5,548 nucleotides of DNA. It comes from DATNBT01 sp964579765 (GTDB taxonomy: Bacteria > Acidobacteriota > Vicinamibacteria > Vicinamibacterales > CAVVIG01). The stretch covers positions 1 to 5,548 of the forward strand of contig CAZOIK010000212.1 of the NCBI GenBank assembly GCA_964579765.1, read 5' to 3'. Of this stretch, positions 1-5,548 are shown in pieces. The position numbers and the translations under genes are program-made. The notes beneath the pieces were generated by a model that worked only from the letters and a program-made list of their open reading frames with translations, was not told the origin of the DNA and ran no database searches. The first letter of the stretch is position 1. Each line of letters begins with the position of its first letter.

Positions 1-1
1 G

Positions 2-349
2 GGCGGCCAGTTCCGTGCGACCGACGTGGACGTCGAGCAGTCGAGCGAGGGCGGCTACGACGTCGGCTGGATCGCGGCCGGCGAGTGGTTGAACTACACG
101 GTGACTGTCGGGACGGCGGGCACCTACACGGTGCAGCTGCGCGTGGCGTCCCCGAGCGGCGCCTCGTTCCACCTCGGGTTCAACGCGGCCAGCAATGTCT
201 GGAAGACCGTAAGCGTGCCGGCGACGGGCGGCTGGCAGGACTGGACGACCGTGTCGGTGCCGGTGACGCTCGGCGCGGGCACGCAGCAGCTGACGCTGCT
301 GTTCGACACCGGCGGTATGAACCTGCACTATGCGAATGTGACGCATTAA
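2..349 (+). CDS. C-terminal part of a secreted protein ending in a CBM6 carbohydrate-binding module (5' end outside window)
   Basis: The reading frame is open from the first bases and stops with TAA at 347-349, giving 115 visible residues. The GTG at 26 is internal, because in-frame codons before it (GGQFRATD) continue the same domain. The sequence matches family 6 carbohydrate-binding modules: DVDVEQSSEGGYDVGWI, then GEWLNYTV, a beta-rich middle with RVASPSG, a GGWQDWTTV strand, and the closing GGMNLHY segment, whose Asn is usually conserved in the sugar-binding cleft. CBM6 modules are beta-sandwiches that bind beta-glucan or xylan chains and are attached to secreted glycoside hydrolases or other extracellular proteins. 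The protein ends almost exactly at the end of the module, with no sorting tail. The catalytic or other N-terminal part lies upstream and cannot be named. Confidence in the module is high; the function of the whole protein is unknown. Confidence 0.85.
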   Translation, partial: GGQFRATDVDVEQSSEGGYDVGWIAAGEWLNYTVTVGTAGTYTVQLRVASPSGASFHLGFNAASNVWKTVSVPATGGWQDWTTVSVPVTLGAGTQQLTLLFDTGGMNLHYANVTH

Positions 350-378
350 TAGAGGTGACGGAAATCCGGCTGCCCGCG

Positions 379-394
379 AGGCATCCTCTTTGCG
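379..394 (+). promoter_or_regulatory. Weaker candidate sigma-54 (-24/-12) promoter before the 86-residue gene
   Basis: The bases GGCA at 380-383 and TTGC at 390-393 sit at the spacing of a sigma-54 promoter: GG at 380-381 and GC at 392-393, 12 bases apart. The T before GG, the CG after GGCA and the A/T after TTGC do not match the consensus. Transcription would start near A405, two bases before the ATG at 407, implying an almost leaderless message. That agrees with the absence of a Shine-Dalgarno sequence there but is unusual. It may be a chance match. Confidence 0.3.
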
Positions 395-406
395 TCAGCG
401 GTAGAT

Positions 407-667
407 ATGGCTGCCGACAATTCACGGCCGACCGGGAAGGATGCTCCGCTCGGGCAGTTGGAGCGCTCGCTGATTGACGAGTACCTGCGGATGCGCGGCT
501 ACGATCCGCACGCGCTCGCGACCCTCGACGCCTCCGAGCGAGACAGCGTGCTGCGCGACGCGTCGATCTACGCCTCGTCGAAGCTGAGCGAAGTGGAGTC
601 GCGGTCGCACTACGTCCACGACCTGCACGACGCGATCGGCGACATTGCGAAGACGGGCAAGGCGTAA
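407..667 (+). CDS. Small helical protein of unknown function (86 aa)
   Basis: ATG at 407 to TAA at 665-667. I do not recognise a named family. The N-terminal 15 residues look disordered and polar. The rest reads as amphipathic helices: LERSLIDEYLRMRGYD, then a LDASERDSVLRDASIYASSKLSE stretch, then a His-rich YVHDLHDAIGDI end. There is no signal peptide, membrane segment or cysteine, so it is probably cytoplasmic. The codon pattern suits a real GC-rich gene, and the hydrophobic spacing is regular. The general form resembles small conserved hypothetical proteins I associate with Acidobacteriota, but that is memory and not a search result. No clear Shine-Dalgarno sequence precedes the ATG; a TTG at 458 is a possible alternative start. 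It lies 57 bases after the CBM6 gene and about 400 bases before the large secreted-protein gene. A role as small subunit of the dimethylformamidase-like protein has no sequence support. Confidence 0.65.
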   Translation: MAADNSRPTGKDAPLGQLERSLIDEYLRMRGYDPHALATLDASERDSVLRDASIYASSKLSEVESRSHYVHDLHDAIGDIAKTGKA

Positions 668-706
668 GTATCTTTCAAACGCCCGAACGCGCAGATATCA
701 GCTGAA

Positions 707-726
707 GTACGAACATTTGTTCGTAC
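707..726. promoter_or_regulatory. Perfect inverted repeat, candidate regulator-binding site
   Basis: The arms GTACGAACA (707-715) and TGTTCGTAC (718-726) are exact reverse complements separated by TT. Nine matched pairs with a two-base centre are unlikely by chance in a window this size. No T run follows, so it does not look like a terminator. Its centre lies about 210 bases upstream of the -24 element at 924, within the range of sigma-54 enhancer sites. The core GAAC-N4-GTTC (711-722) also fits the LexA box of Gram-positive bacteria. Which protein binds, if any, cannot be decided from the sequence. Confidence 0.5.
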
Positions 727-758
727 CGGGCGGCAGGTCGGTGCGCATTCCCGGTACG
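722..758. repeat. Second inverted repeat sharing an arm with the 707-726 palindrome
   Basis: CGTACCGGG (722-730) and CCCGGTACG (750-758) are perfect reverse complements around a 19-base spacer. The left arm reuses bases 722-726 of the palindrome at 707-726. In RNA the two stems could not form together. In DNA it gives three CGTAC/GTACG-type half-sites, at 707-711, 722-726 and 754-758. It may be a clustered operator or a coincidence in GC-rich DNA. Confidence 0.35.
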
Positions 759-921
759 CCGCCGCTCAGGGATTTCCAGAAAGAAACGACCCTTCGCGCC
801 GGTTCCATTGTCCGTCGGAGCCACCGGCCGTCGCTCAACGTCCCTCTGTCAGCATGTTGTCGCGCCTCCACCGCGCGGTGAGCCGTAGGGGCGTGTTCTC
901 ACAGCTTCCGCCTCATCAACG

Positions 922-938
922 CTGGCGTTGAGCTTGCA
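922..938 (+). promoter_or_regulatory. Sigma-54 (-24/-12) promoter for the secreted enzyme-like gene
   Basis: Bases 922-938 read CTGGCGTTGAGCTTGCA. They match the sigma-54 consensus YTGGCACG-N4-TTGCW at CTGGC (922-926) and TTGCA (934-938). The essential GG (924-925) and GC (936-937) lie exactly 12 bases apart. Mismatches are limited to the three bases after TGGC. The predicted start is A949, leaving a leader of about 116 bases before the ATG at 1065. A gene for a sigma-54 activator lies downstream, which strengthens the call. A 7-bp-arm inverted repeat (916-922 and 925-931) overlaps the -24 element and could be an operator or chance. No convincing -35/-10 pair was seen nearby. Confidence 0.6.
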
Positions 939-1011
939 GTTGAGTCTGACAAAGCACCGGTTTCGACAGCGCCTGGTGAGACACATGTGCCATTCGTGGC
1001 CAGAAACACGC

Positions 1012-1042
1012 CGCGATGTCATTGACGCCGTTGCGCGATGTC
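1012..1042 (+). repeat. Nine-base direct repeat in the leader
   Basis: CGCGATGTC occurs at 1012-1020 and again at 1034-1042, starting 22 bases apart, or about two helical turns. The second copy contains the ATG at 1038, which is in frame with the long gene but lacks a ribosome binding site. The spacing would put two protein-binding half-sites on one DNA face, but a chance repeat is possible. Confidence 0.3.
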
Positions 1043-1051
1043 TGCCCGAAC

Positions 1052-1056
1052 GGAGA
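1052..1056 (+). promoter_or_regulatory. Shine-Dalgarno sequence that fixes the start at 1065
   Basis: GGAGA at 1052-1056 is eight bases before the ATG at 1065. The in-frame ATG at 1038 has no such element. Starting at 1065 also puts the positively charged signal-peptide end (MRKM) at the N-terminus. Confidence 0.7.
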
Positions 1057-1064
1057 CCAAAGTC

Positions 1065-4000
1065 ATGCGGAAGATGGTTCTCGCCGCCGCGTCCGTTGCC
1101 CTCCTCTTTCAACATCATGTACGAGCGCAGCAGACGTGCGATTCAGGACTCAACCCGATTGCATGCGAGAACCAGCTGACTGGTAGTTCTTCCAGTCAGT
1201 GGGATGTGAGCGGCGCCGGCGACCAGAATATTCAGGGCTTCGCGACCGCCATCAGCGTCAACAAGGGCGAGACGGTGCACTTCAAAGTGGATACGACCGC
1301 CGCCTCCTTTTCGATGAGGATTTATCGTCTCGGATATTACGGCGGGCTCGGCGCGCGCCTCGTCGCGAGCCAATCCGGGATTCCCGGCCGGAATCAGCCG
1401 GATTGTCTGTACGACAACCCCACGGGCCTGCTCGACTGCGGCAACTGGAGCGAGTCCACGTCGTGGGCGGTGCCGGCGACGGCGACATCGGGCATTTACG
1501 TCGCGAAGATCACTCGGACCGGCGCGAGCGCGGGCAGCCACATAGTCTTCGTCGTGCGCGACGACGGCGGACGATCCGACATCGTCTTTCAGACGTCCGA
1601 TACGACGTGGCAGGCCTACAACCAGTACGGGGGCAACAGTCTTTATGTCGGCGGTCCTGGAACGAACCCCGGCCGCGCCTACAAGGTCAGCTACAACCGT
1701 CCGTTTGCGACGCGCGGCACCAACCCGGAAGACTGGCTGTTCAACGCGGAATATCCGATGGTCCGCTGGCTCGAGGCCAACGGATACAACGTCAGCTACA
1801 TCGCCGGATCGGACACAGATCGACTCGGCGCATCGGGCCTCGAACAGCACAACGTCTTCCTTTCCGTCGGCCACGACGAGTACTGGTCGGGCCCGCAGCG
1901 GCGCAACGTCGAACAGGTGCGCGACGACGGGCTGAACCTGGCGTTCTTCAGCGGCAACGAGAGCTTCTGGAAGACACGCTGGGAGGCCAGCGTGGACGGC
2001 AGCGGCACGCCGTACCGGACGCTCGTCTGCTACAAGGAGACGCACGCCAACGCGCCCATCGATCCCACCGATCCGCCGACGTGGACCGGCACGTGGCGCG
2101 ACCCGCGGTTCAGTCCGCCGGCCGACGGCGGGTATCCCGAAAACGCGATGACCGGCACCATCTTCACCGTCAACTGGGGCGGCACCGGCAGCGACACGTG
2201 GGCCATCACTGTCCCGAGCAGCTTCGCCAAGCAGCCGTTCTGGCGGAACACGCGCGTCGCGAAGCTGACCTCCGGTTCGACGACGCTCGCGCCGGGGACG
2301 ATCGGCTACGAGTGGGACGAAAACCTGAACAACGGGTTCCGGCCGGCCGGACTCGTCACGCTCTCGTCTACGACGAAGTCCATCGCGCAGAAGCTGCAGG
2401 ATTACGGATCGACCTACGGAACGGGCACGGCCACGCACGCGCTCACCGAGTACCGGGCGCCGAGCGGAGCGCTGGTGTTCGGTGCCGGCACGGTGCAGTG
2501 GTCGTGGGGCCTCGACGGCCATCACGATCGCAGCGCGTCGGGATCGACGACCGACAGCGCGATGCAGCAGGCGACGGTGAACCTGCTGTACGACATGGCG
2601 GCGTTTCCGGCGACGCTGCAGCCGGGACTCGTGCCCGGCGGATCGGCGAGCGACACGCAGCGTCCGACGTCGGTCATCACGTCGCCGGCGGCGGGCGCGA
2701 CGGTGCAGCCTGGCGCGGCGATCACCATCGCCGGCACGGCCGCCGACGTCGGCGGCAGCCAGGTCGCGAGAGTCGAAGTCTCGACAGACGGCTCGACGTG
2801 GCACGTGGCGTCCGGCACGACGGCGTGGACGTACGTCTGGACGGCGGCCGGATCGGGGACCGTGACGATTCGCAGCCGCGCGACCGACACGAGCGGGAAC
2901 GTCGAGATTCCGTCCGCCGGCCTGTCGATCACGGTGCCGGGCTCCGCAGCCACGTGTCCATGCAGCCTCTGGAGCGCATCGGCGACGCCCGGTCCGATGG
3001 AGGCAGATCCGAACGCCGTCGAGCTCGGCATGAAATTCCAGTCCGATGTGAGCGGGTCGATCACGGCGTTGCGGTTCTACAAGTACGCGCAGAACACAGG
3101 CACGCACCTCGGACATCTGTGGACCTCCAGCGGGCAGTTGCTCGCCTCGGTGACATTCAGCGGAGAGACCGCGTCGGGTTGGCAGCAGGCGGCGCTGTCC
3201 TCGCCGGTCGCGATTGTCGCGAACACCACGTACGTCGTCTCGTACCACACCACCACCGGCTACTACGCGACGACGACGCCCGGCTTCACCAGCGGCGTCG
3301 ATGCGCCGCCGCTGCACGCGCTGGCCGACGGCGTGAGCGGCAGCAACGGCGTGTACGCGTACGGCTCGGCCGGTGTGTTTCCGACGCAAAGCTGGCAGGC
3401 GAGCAACTACTGGGTTGACGTCGTCTTCACGACGAACACGACGGACACGACACCGCCGACCGTGACGGCGGTGACGCCGTCGAGCGGATCGACGAACGTC
3501 TCGACGTCCACCGCGGTGACGGCGACGTTCAGCGAAGCGATGACCGCGGGCACGATCTCCACGTCCACGATGCTGCTGTCGTCCACGAACGCGGTGCCTG
3601 CAACGGTGACTTACAACCCGACGACGCTGACCGCGACGCTGACGCCGTCTTCGGCGCTCGCGCCTGGCGTCGCCTACACGGCGACCGTGGCGGGCGGCGC
3701 GACCGGCGTTACGGACGCGGCGGGCAACGCGATGACCAGCTCCGTCAGCTGGACGTTCACGACGGCGTCGGGAACGTCCCCTTCGTGTCCCTGCAGCGTC
3801 TGGACGACGTCCACGACGCCGGGGTCCGTGGAAGCGGATCCGAATGCCGTCGAACTCGGCATGAAGTTCCAGTCCGATGTCAGTGGGTACGTCACGGGGC
3901 TGCGCTTCTACAAGTACTCGCAAAACACGGGGACGCACGTCGGGCACCTGTGGAGCGCGAGCGGCGCATCGCTCGGATCGGTGACGTTCAGCGGCGAGAC

Positions 4001-4274
4001 GGCGTCGGGCTGGCAGACGGCCACGTTCGCGACGCCGATCGCCGTCACCGCGAACACCACGTACGTCGTCTCGTATCACACGAACACAGGCTTCTACGCC
4101 GTCACGGCGCCCGGGTTCACGACCGGCGTTGACCGCGCTCCGCTCCATGCGCTGGCCGACGGGTCGTCGGGAGGCAACGGCGTCTACGGCTATGGCGCGT
4201 CGAGCGCATTCCCAACGCAGACATATCTCAGCAGCAACTACTGGGTGGACGTTGTATTCACTACGACGCCATAG
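1065..4274 (+). CDS. Secreted N,N-dimethylformamidase large-subunit-like protein with Ig and two DUF4082 domains
   Basis: This 1069-residue protein starts at the ATG at 1065; an in-frame ATG at 1038 would add nine residues. Residues 1-21 form a signal peptide (MRKM, hydrophobic core, cut after VRA), so the protein is exported. Residues about 35-515 match the dimethylformamidase beta-subunit C-terminal family: IYRLGYYGG, TWQAYNQYGG, GHDEYW, FFSGNESFW, GYEWDEN. In the Paracoccus enzyme, as I recall it, iron is held by two Tyr and one Glu, with His, Asn and a second Glu essential. H270, E272 and N298 here keep the published spacing, and E416 is a plausible second Glu. The Tyr ligands probably lie among Y185, Y188, Y206, Y210 and Y230. 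C114 and C125 may form a disulfide. Then come a bacterial Ig domain (530-626), DUF4082 (631-789), an SbsA-like Ig domain (794-901) and DUF4082 (908-1066). The likely chemistry is amide hydrolysis, but the substrate is unknown. No small-subunit gene is adjacent. Confidence 0.85.
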   Translation: MRKMVLAAASVALLFQHHVRAQQTCDSGLNPIACENQLTGSSSSQWDVSGAGDQNIQGFATAISVNKGETVHFKVDTTAASFSMRIYRLGYYGGLGARLVASQSGIPGRNQPDCLYDNPTGLLDCGNWSESTSWAVPATATSGIYVAKITRTGASAGSHIVFVVRDDGGRSDIVFQTSDTTWQAYNQYGGNSLYVGGPGTNPGRAYKVSYNRPFATRGTNPEDWLFNAEYPMVRWLEANGYNVSYIAGSDTDRLGASGLEQHNVFLSVGHDEYWSGPQRRNVEQVRDDGLNLAFFSGNESFWKTRWEASVDGSGTPYRTLVCYKETHANAPIDPTDPPTWTGTWRDPRFSPPADGGYPENAMTGTIFTVNWGGTGSDTWAITVPSSFAKQPFWRNTRVAKLTSGSTTLAPGTIGYEWDENLNNGFRPAGLVTLSSTTKSIAQKLQDYGSTYGTGTATHALTEYRAPSGALVFGAGTVQWSWGLDGHHDRSASGSTTDSAMQQATVNLLYDMAAFPATLQPGLVPGGSASDTQRPTSVITSPAAGATVQPGAAITIAGTAADVGGSQVARVEVSTDGSTWHVASGTTAWTYVWTAAGSGTVTIRSRATDTSGNVEIPSAGLSITVPGSAATCPCSLWSASATPGPMEADPNAVELGMKFQSDVSGSITALRFYKYAQNTGTHLGHLWTSSGQLLASVTFSGETASGWQQAALSSPVAIVANTTYVVSYHTTTGYYATTTPGFTSGVDAPPLHALADGVSGSNGVYAYGSAGVFPTQSWQASNYWVDVVFTTNTTDTTPPTVTAVTPSSGSTNVSTSTAVTATFSEAMTAGTISTSTMLLSSTNAVPATVTYNPTTLTATLTPSSALAPGVAYTATVAGGATGVTDAAGNAMTSSVSWTFTTASGTSPSCPCSVWTTSTTPGSVEADPNAVELGMKFQSDVSGYVTGLRFYKYSQNTGTHVGHLWSASGASLGSVTFSGETASGWQTATFATPIAVTANTTYVVSYHTNTGFYAVTAPGFTTGVDRAPLHALADGSSGGNGVYGYGASSAFPTQTYLSSNYWVDVVFTTTP
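2955..3431 (+). repeat. First copy of the internal DUF4082 repeat
   Basis: This segment encodes residues 631-789 of the secreted protein, from a CPCSLW start to a YWVDVVFTT end. It is exactly as long (159 codons) as the second copy at 3786-4262 and about 74 percent identical to it in protein, counted by eye, with no gaps. DUF4082 is a beta-sandwich-like domain of unknown function found in large secreted bacterial proteins; a binding role is assumed. Confidence 0.85.
3786..4262 (+). repeat. Second copy of the internal DUF4082 repeat
   Basis: This copy encodes residues 908-1066, running from CPCSVW to YWVDVVFTT, and ends three residues before the C-terminus. Its offset from the first copy is 831 bases. 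The best-conserved blocks are EADPNAVELGMKFQSDVSG, SVTFSGETASGWQ, ANTTYVVSYHT and PLHALADG. Each copy has only the two cysteines of its CPC motif, so a disulfide within the domain would have to be the strained CXC type, or else link different domains. Confidence 0.85.
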
Positions 4275-4304
4275 TCGATTACCTCAGCCTGGGACGACAC
4301 GTTT

Positions 4305-5510
4305 ATGACACTCACGATCAACGCGAAGGGTTCGCTTGCTGACCACGGACTGATTGGCACGAGCGACATCATGCAGGCCCTGCAGGCCGACATCGAGTCG
4401 GCCTCGCGGTCAAACGCCAAGGTGCTCATCACCGGAGAAACCGGCGTGGGCAAGGAGGTGGTCGCGAGCGCGATCCACCGGCGCAGCGCGCGGCGGAACG
4501 GGCCGTTCGTCACGGTCAACTGCGCCGGCGTGCCCGACTCGCTGCTCGAGTCGGAGTTCTTCGGGCACGTCCGCGGGAGCTTCACCGGCGCCGTCCGCGA
4601 TCAGCCGGGGCTCCTGCGGCAGGCGCACCGCGGGACGGTGCTGCTCGACGAAGTCGGCGAGATGACGCTGCGCATGCAGGCGCTGCTGCTGCGGTTTCTG
4701 GAGACGGGGGAGATCCAGACGGTCGGCGGGACTGTCACGCGCTCCCCGGTGGACGCGCGGGTCATCACCGCGACGAACCGCGATCTGCTGGACGCCGCGT
4801 CGGCGGGCGAGTTCCGTCAGGACCTGTACTACCGGCTGAACGTCTTTCACGTGCGCATCCCGCCGCTGCGCGAGCGGCGTCCCGACGTCGCGCTGCTCAT
4901 CGATCACTACGGCCGCCTGTTCGCCGAGCAGTACGGCAAGCCTGCGCCGGTGTTGTCGCGGGCCGCGCTCGACCTGCTGATGGGATATCACTGGCCGGGC
5001 AACATCCGCGAGCTGAAGAACGTCGTCGAACGGATGGTGCTGCAGATGACGGGTCCGACGGTCGAGCTGGAACAGCTGCCGCAAGACGTCGTGCGCAGCG
5101 CGCAGACGTCGTCGGCGGGCGCCGGTACGGGAGACGACCACCTTGCCGTCTCGCATCACGAGCGCGTCGAGGCGCTGATGCGCCGGCTGCTCGTGGACAA
5201 GGAGTCGTTCTGGACGACCGTGTACGCGATGTTCATGTCGCGAGACATCACCCGCGACGACCTGCGCTATTTCGTGCGCACCGGTCTCGAGCAGACGCGC
5301 GGCAGCTATCGCATGCTCGTCGCGTTGTTCAACATGGCGGCCGACGACTACCGGCGGTTCCTGGGCTTTCTGAAACAGCACGACTGTCACATTCCCTTTC
5401 AGGGATTCCGCATGACGCCGGCCACCGTGCGCCAGGTGCACCCGTCGGCGGCAGGCTCGGCGCCGCCGGCCGCCCGGCGCGCCGATGGCGCCGATCCGGC
5501 CGGCGCGTAG
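4305..5510 (+). CDS. Sigma-54-dependent transcriptional activator (AAA+), sensorless, with divergent Fis-like C-terminus
   Basis: This 401-residue protein is an enhancer-binding ATPase that remodels sigma-54 RNA polymerase. Visible motifs are Walker A GETGVGKE (44-51), GSFTGA (91-96, a GAFTGA variant that keeps the Phe and Thr needed for the sigma-54 contact), Walker B GTVLLDEV (110-117), sensor I ATN (156-158), arginine fingers near R171 and R177, and sensor II WPGNIREL (230-237). Only 17 residues precede the AAA+ domain, so there is no receiver, GAF or PAS sensor; PspF has the same plan. After a short linker, residues 284-370 are helical. Residues 328-353 align without gaps to a Fis-type helix-turn-helix but lack several typical residues. 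The last 25 residues are Ala/Pro-rich. The ATG at 4305 is 30 bases after the secreted-protein gene, with only a weak GGGA (4291-4294) upstream, so co-transcription is likely. Specific targets are inferred. Confidence 0.9.
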   Translation: MTLTINAKGSLADHGLIGTSDIMQALQADIESASRSNAKVLITGETGVGKEVVASAIHRRSARRNGPFVTVNCAGVPDSLLESEFFGHVRGSFTGAVRDQPGLLRQAHRGTVLLDEVGEMTLRMQALLLRFLETGEIQTVGGTVTRSPVDARVITATNRDLLDAASAGEFRQDLYYRLNVFHVRIPPLRERRPDVALLIDHYGRLFAEQYGKPAPVLSRAALDLLMGYHWPGNIRELKNVVERMVLQMTGPTVELEQLPQDVVRSAQTSSAGAGTGDDHLAVSHHERVEALMRRLLVDKESFWTTVYAMFMSRDITRDDLRYFVRTGLEQTRGSYRMLVALFNMAADDYRRFLGFLKQHDCHIPFQGFRMTPATVRQVHPSAAGSAPPAARRADGADPAGA

Positions 5511-5548
5511 GGCGATCGGAGCCGCGAGCCGCACGCCATGCACATCCT
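5511..5548 (+). other. Window end, possible start of another gene
   Basis: After the stop at 5508-5510 there are 38 bases. An ATG at 5538 opens a frame reading MHI before the window ends. Many response regulators start this way, but three codons prove nothing. The nearest GGAG (5519-5522) is 15 bases from this ATG, too far for a good ribosome binding site. Confidence 0.15.

Larger units (their letters stand above)
668..1064 (+). other. Long intergenic regulatory region before the secreted enzyme-like gene
   Basis: I see no convincing gene in these roughly 400 bases. Open frames here, on both strands, are short, Arg/Cys-rich and without a start signal. What can be seen, in order, is a perfect inverted repeat at 707-726, an overlapping inverted repeat at 722-758, a sigma-54-type promoter at 922-938, a 9-base direct repeat at 1012-1020 and 1034-1042, and a Shine-Dalgarno sequence at 1052-1056. 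There is no stem followed by a T run after the stop at 667, so transcription from the small gene may run into this region. Confidence 0.6.

Noticed and set aside
378..391. Terminator after the CBM6 gene (GAGG-CAT-CCTC followed by TTT)
   Set aside because: A four-pair stem with three T residues is too weak to call.
711..722. LexA (SOS) box GAAC-N4-GTTC as a definite call
   Set aside because: The core fits, but no DNA-repair gene is present and the symmetry extends beyond a LexA box, so it is listed only as an unassigned palindrome.
798..828. Possible stem GCCGGT with ACCGGC
   Set aside because: It has only six clean pairs around a long loop and lies upstream of the predicted transcript start; neither a riboswitch nor a terminator pattern is visible.
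869..880. Twelve-base palindrome CACCGCGCGGTG
   Set aside because: One or two such palindromes are expected by chance in GC-rich DNA of this length, and it is not placed at a promoter element.
645..881. A 78-codon plus-strand frame covering the inverted repeats
   Set aside because: It begins inside the 86-residue gene, is rich in Arg and Ser, has no ribosome binding site and runs through the palindromes.
849..1118. An 89-codon minus-strand frame in the intergenic region
   Set aside because: It is rich in Arg and Cys, has no recognisable domain and crosses the candidate promoter and start region.
928..1179. An 83-codon plus-strand frame overlapping the start of the secreted-protein gene
   Set aside because: It overlaps the signal-peptide coding region in another frame and shows no protein-like pattern; most of it would be leader RNA.
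1143..4148. A 1001-codon open frame on the minus strand opposite the secreted-protein gene
   Set aside because: It is an antisense shadow produced by GC-rich codon use. The translation is almost all Arg, Ala, Gly and Val with no domain, while the plus frame has clear motifs from end to end.
4410..5543. A 377-codon minus-strand frame opposite the activator gene
   Set aside because: Its composition is Arg/His/Val-rich with no motif, and the plus strand has a complete set of AAA+ activator motifs.

Overview
The window is high-GC bacterial DNA. Every gene I can support lies on the + strand. No rRNA, tRNA, CRISPR array or transposase is visible. The gene mix suggests an Acidobacteriota-like (Vicinamibacteria-type) soil genome: a CBM6-ending secreted protein, a secreted N,N-dimethylformamidase-like protein carrying DUF4082 domains, and a sigma-54 activator with an unusual C-terminus. 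That placement is inferred from family knowledge and not proved by the sequence.

Layout. Bases 2-349 are the 3' end of a gene whose product ends in a CBM6 carbohydrate-binding module. Bases 407-667 encode an 86-residue protein of unknown function. Bases 668-1064 are about 400 bases without a convincing gene. They hold a perfect 9-bp-arm inverted repeat (707-726), a second inverted repeat sharing five bases with it (722-758), and a good match to a sigma-54 -24/-12 promoter (922-938). Bases 1065-4274 encode a 1069-residue secreted protein: signal peptide, dimethylformamidase large-subunit-like catalytic region, bacterial Ig domain, DUF4082, SbsA-type Ig domain, second DUF4082. After 30 bases, 4305-5510 encodes a sigma-54-dependent AAA+ activator with no N-terminal sensor and a divergent Fis-like C-terminus. 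The last 38 bases may contain the start of another gene.

How the parts may work together. The best sigma-54 promoter candidate lies upstream of the secreted enzyme-like gene, and a sigma-54 activator is encoded directly behind that gene, probably on the same transcript. A weaker candidate with identical -24/-12 spacing precedes the 86-residue gene. The simplest model is a self-reinforcing sigma-54 circuit driving a secreted iron-dependent amidohydrolase-like protein. The promoter matches and protein motifs were read directly; the circuit and the substrate are inference.
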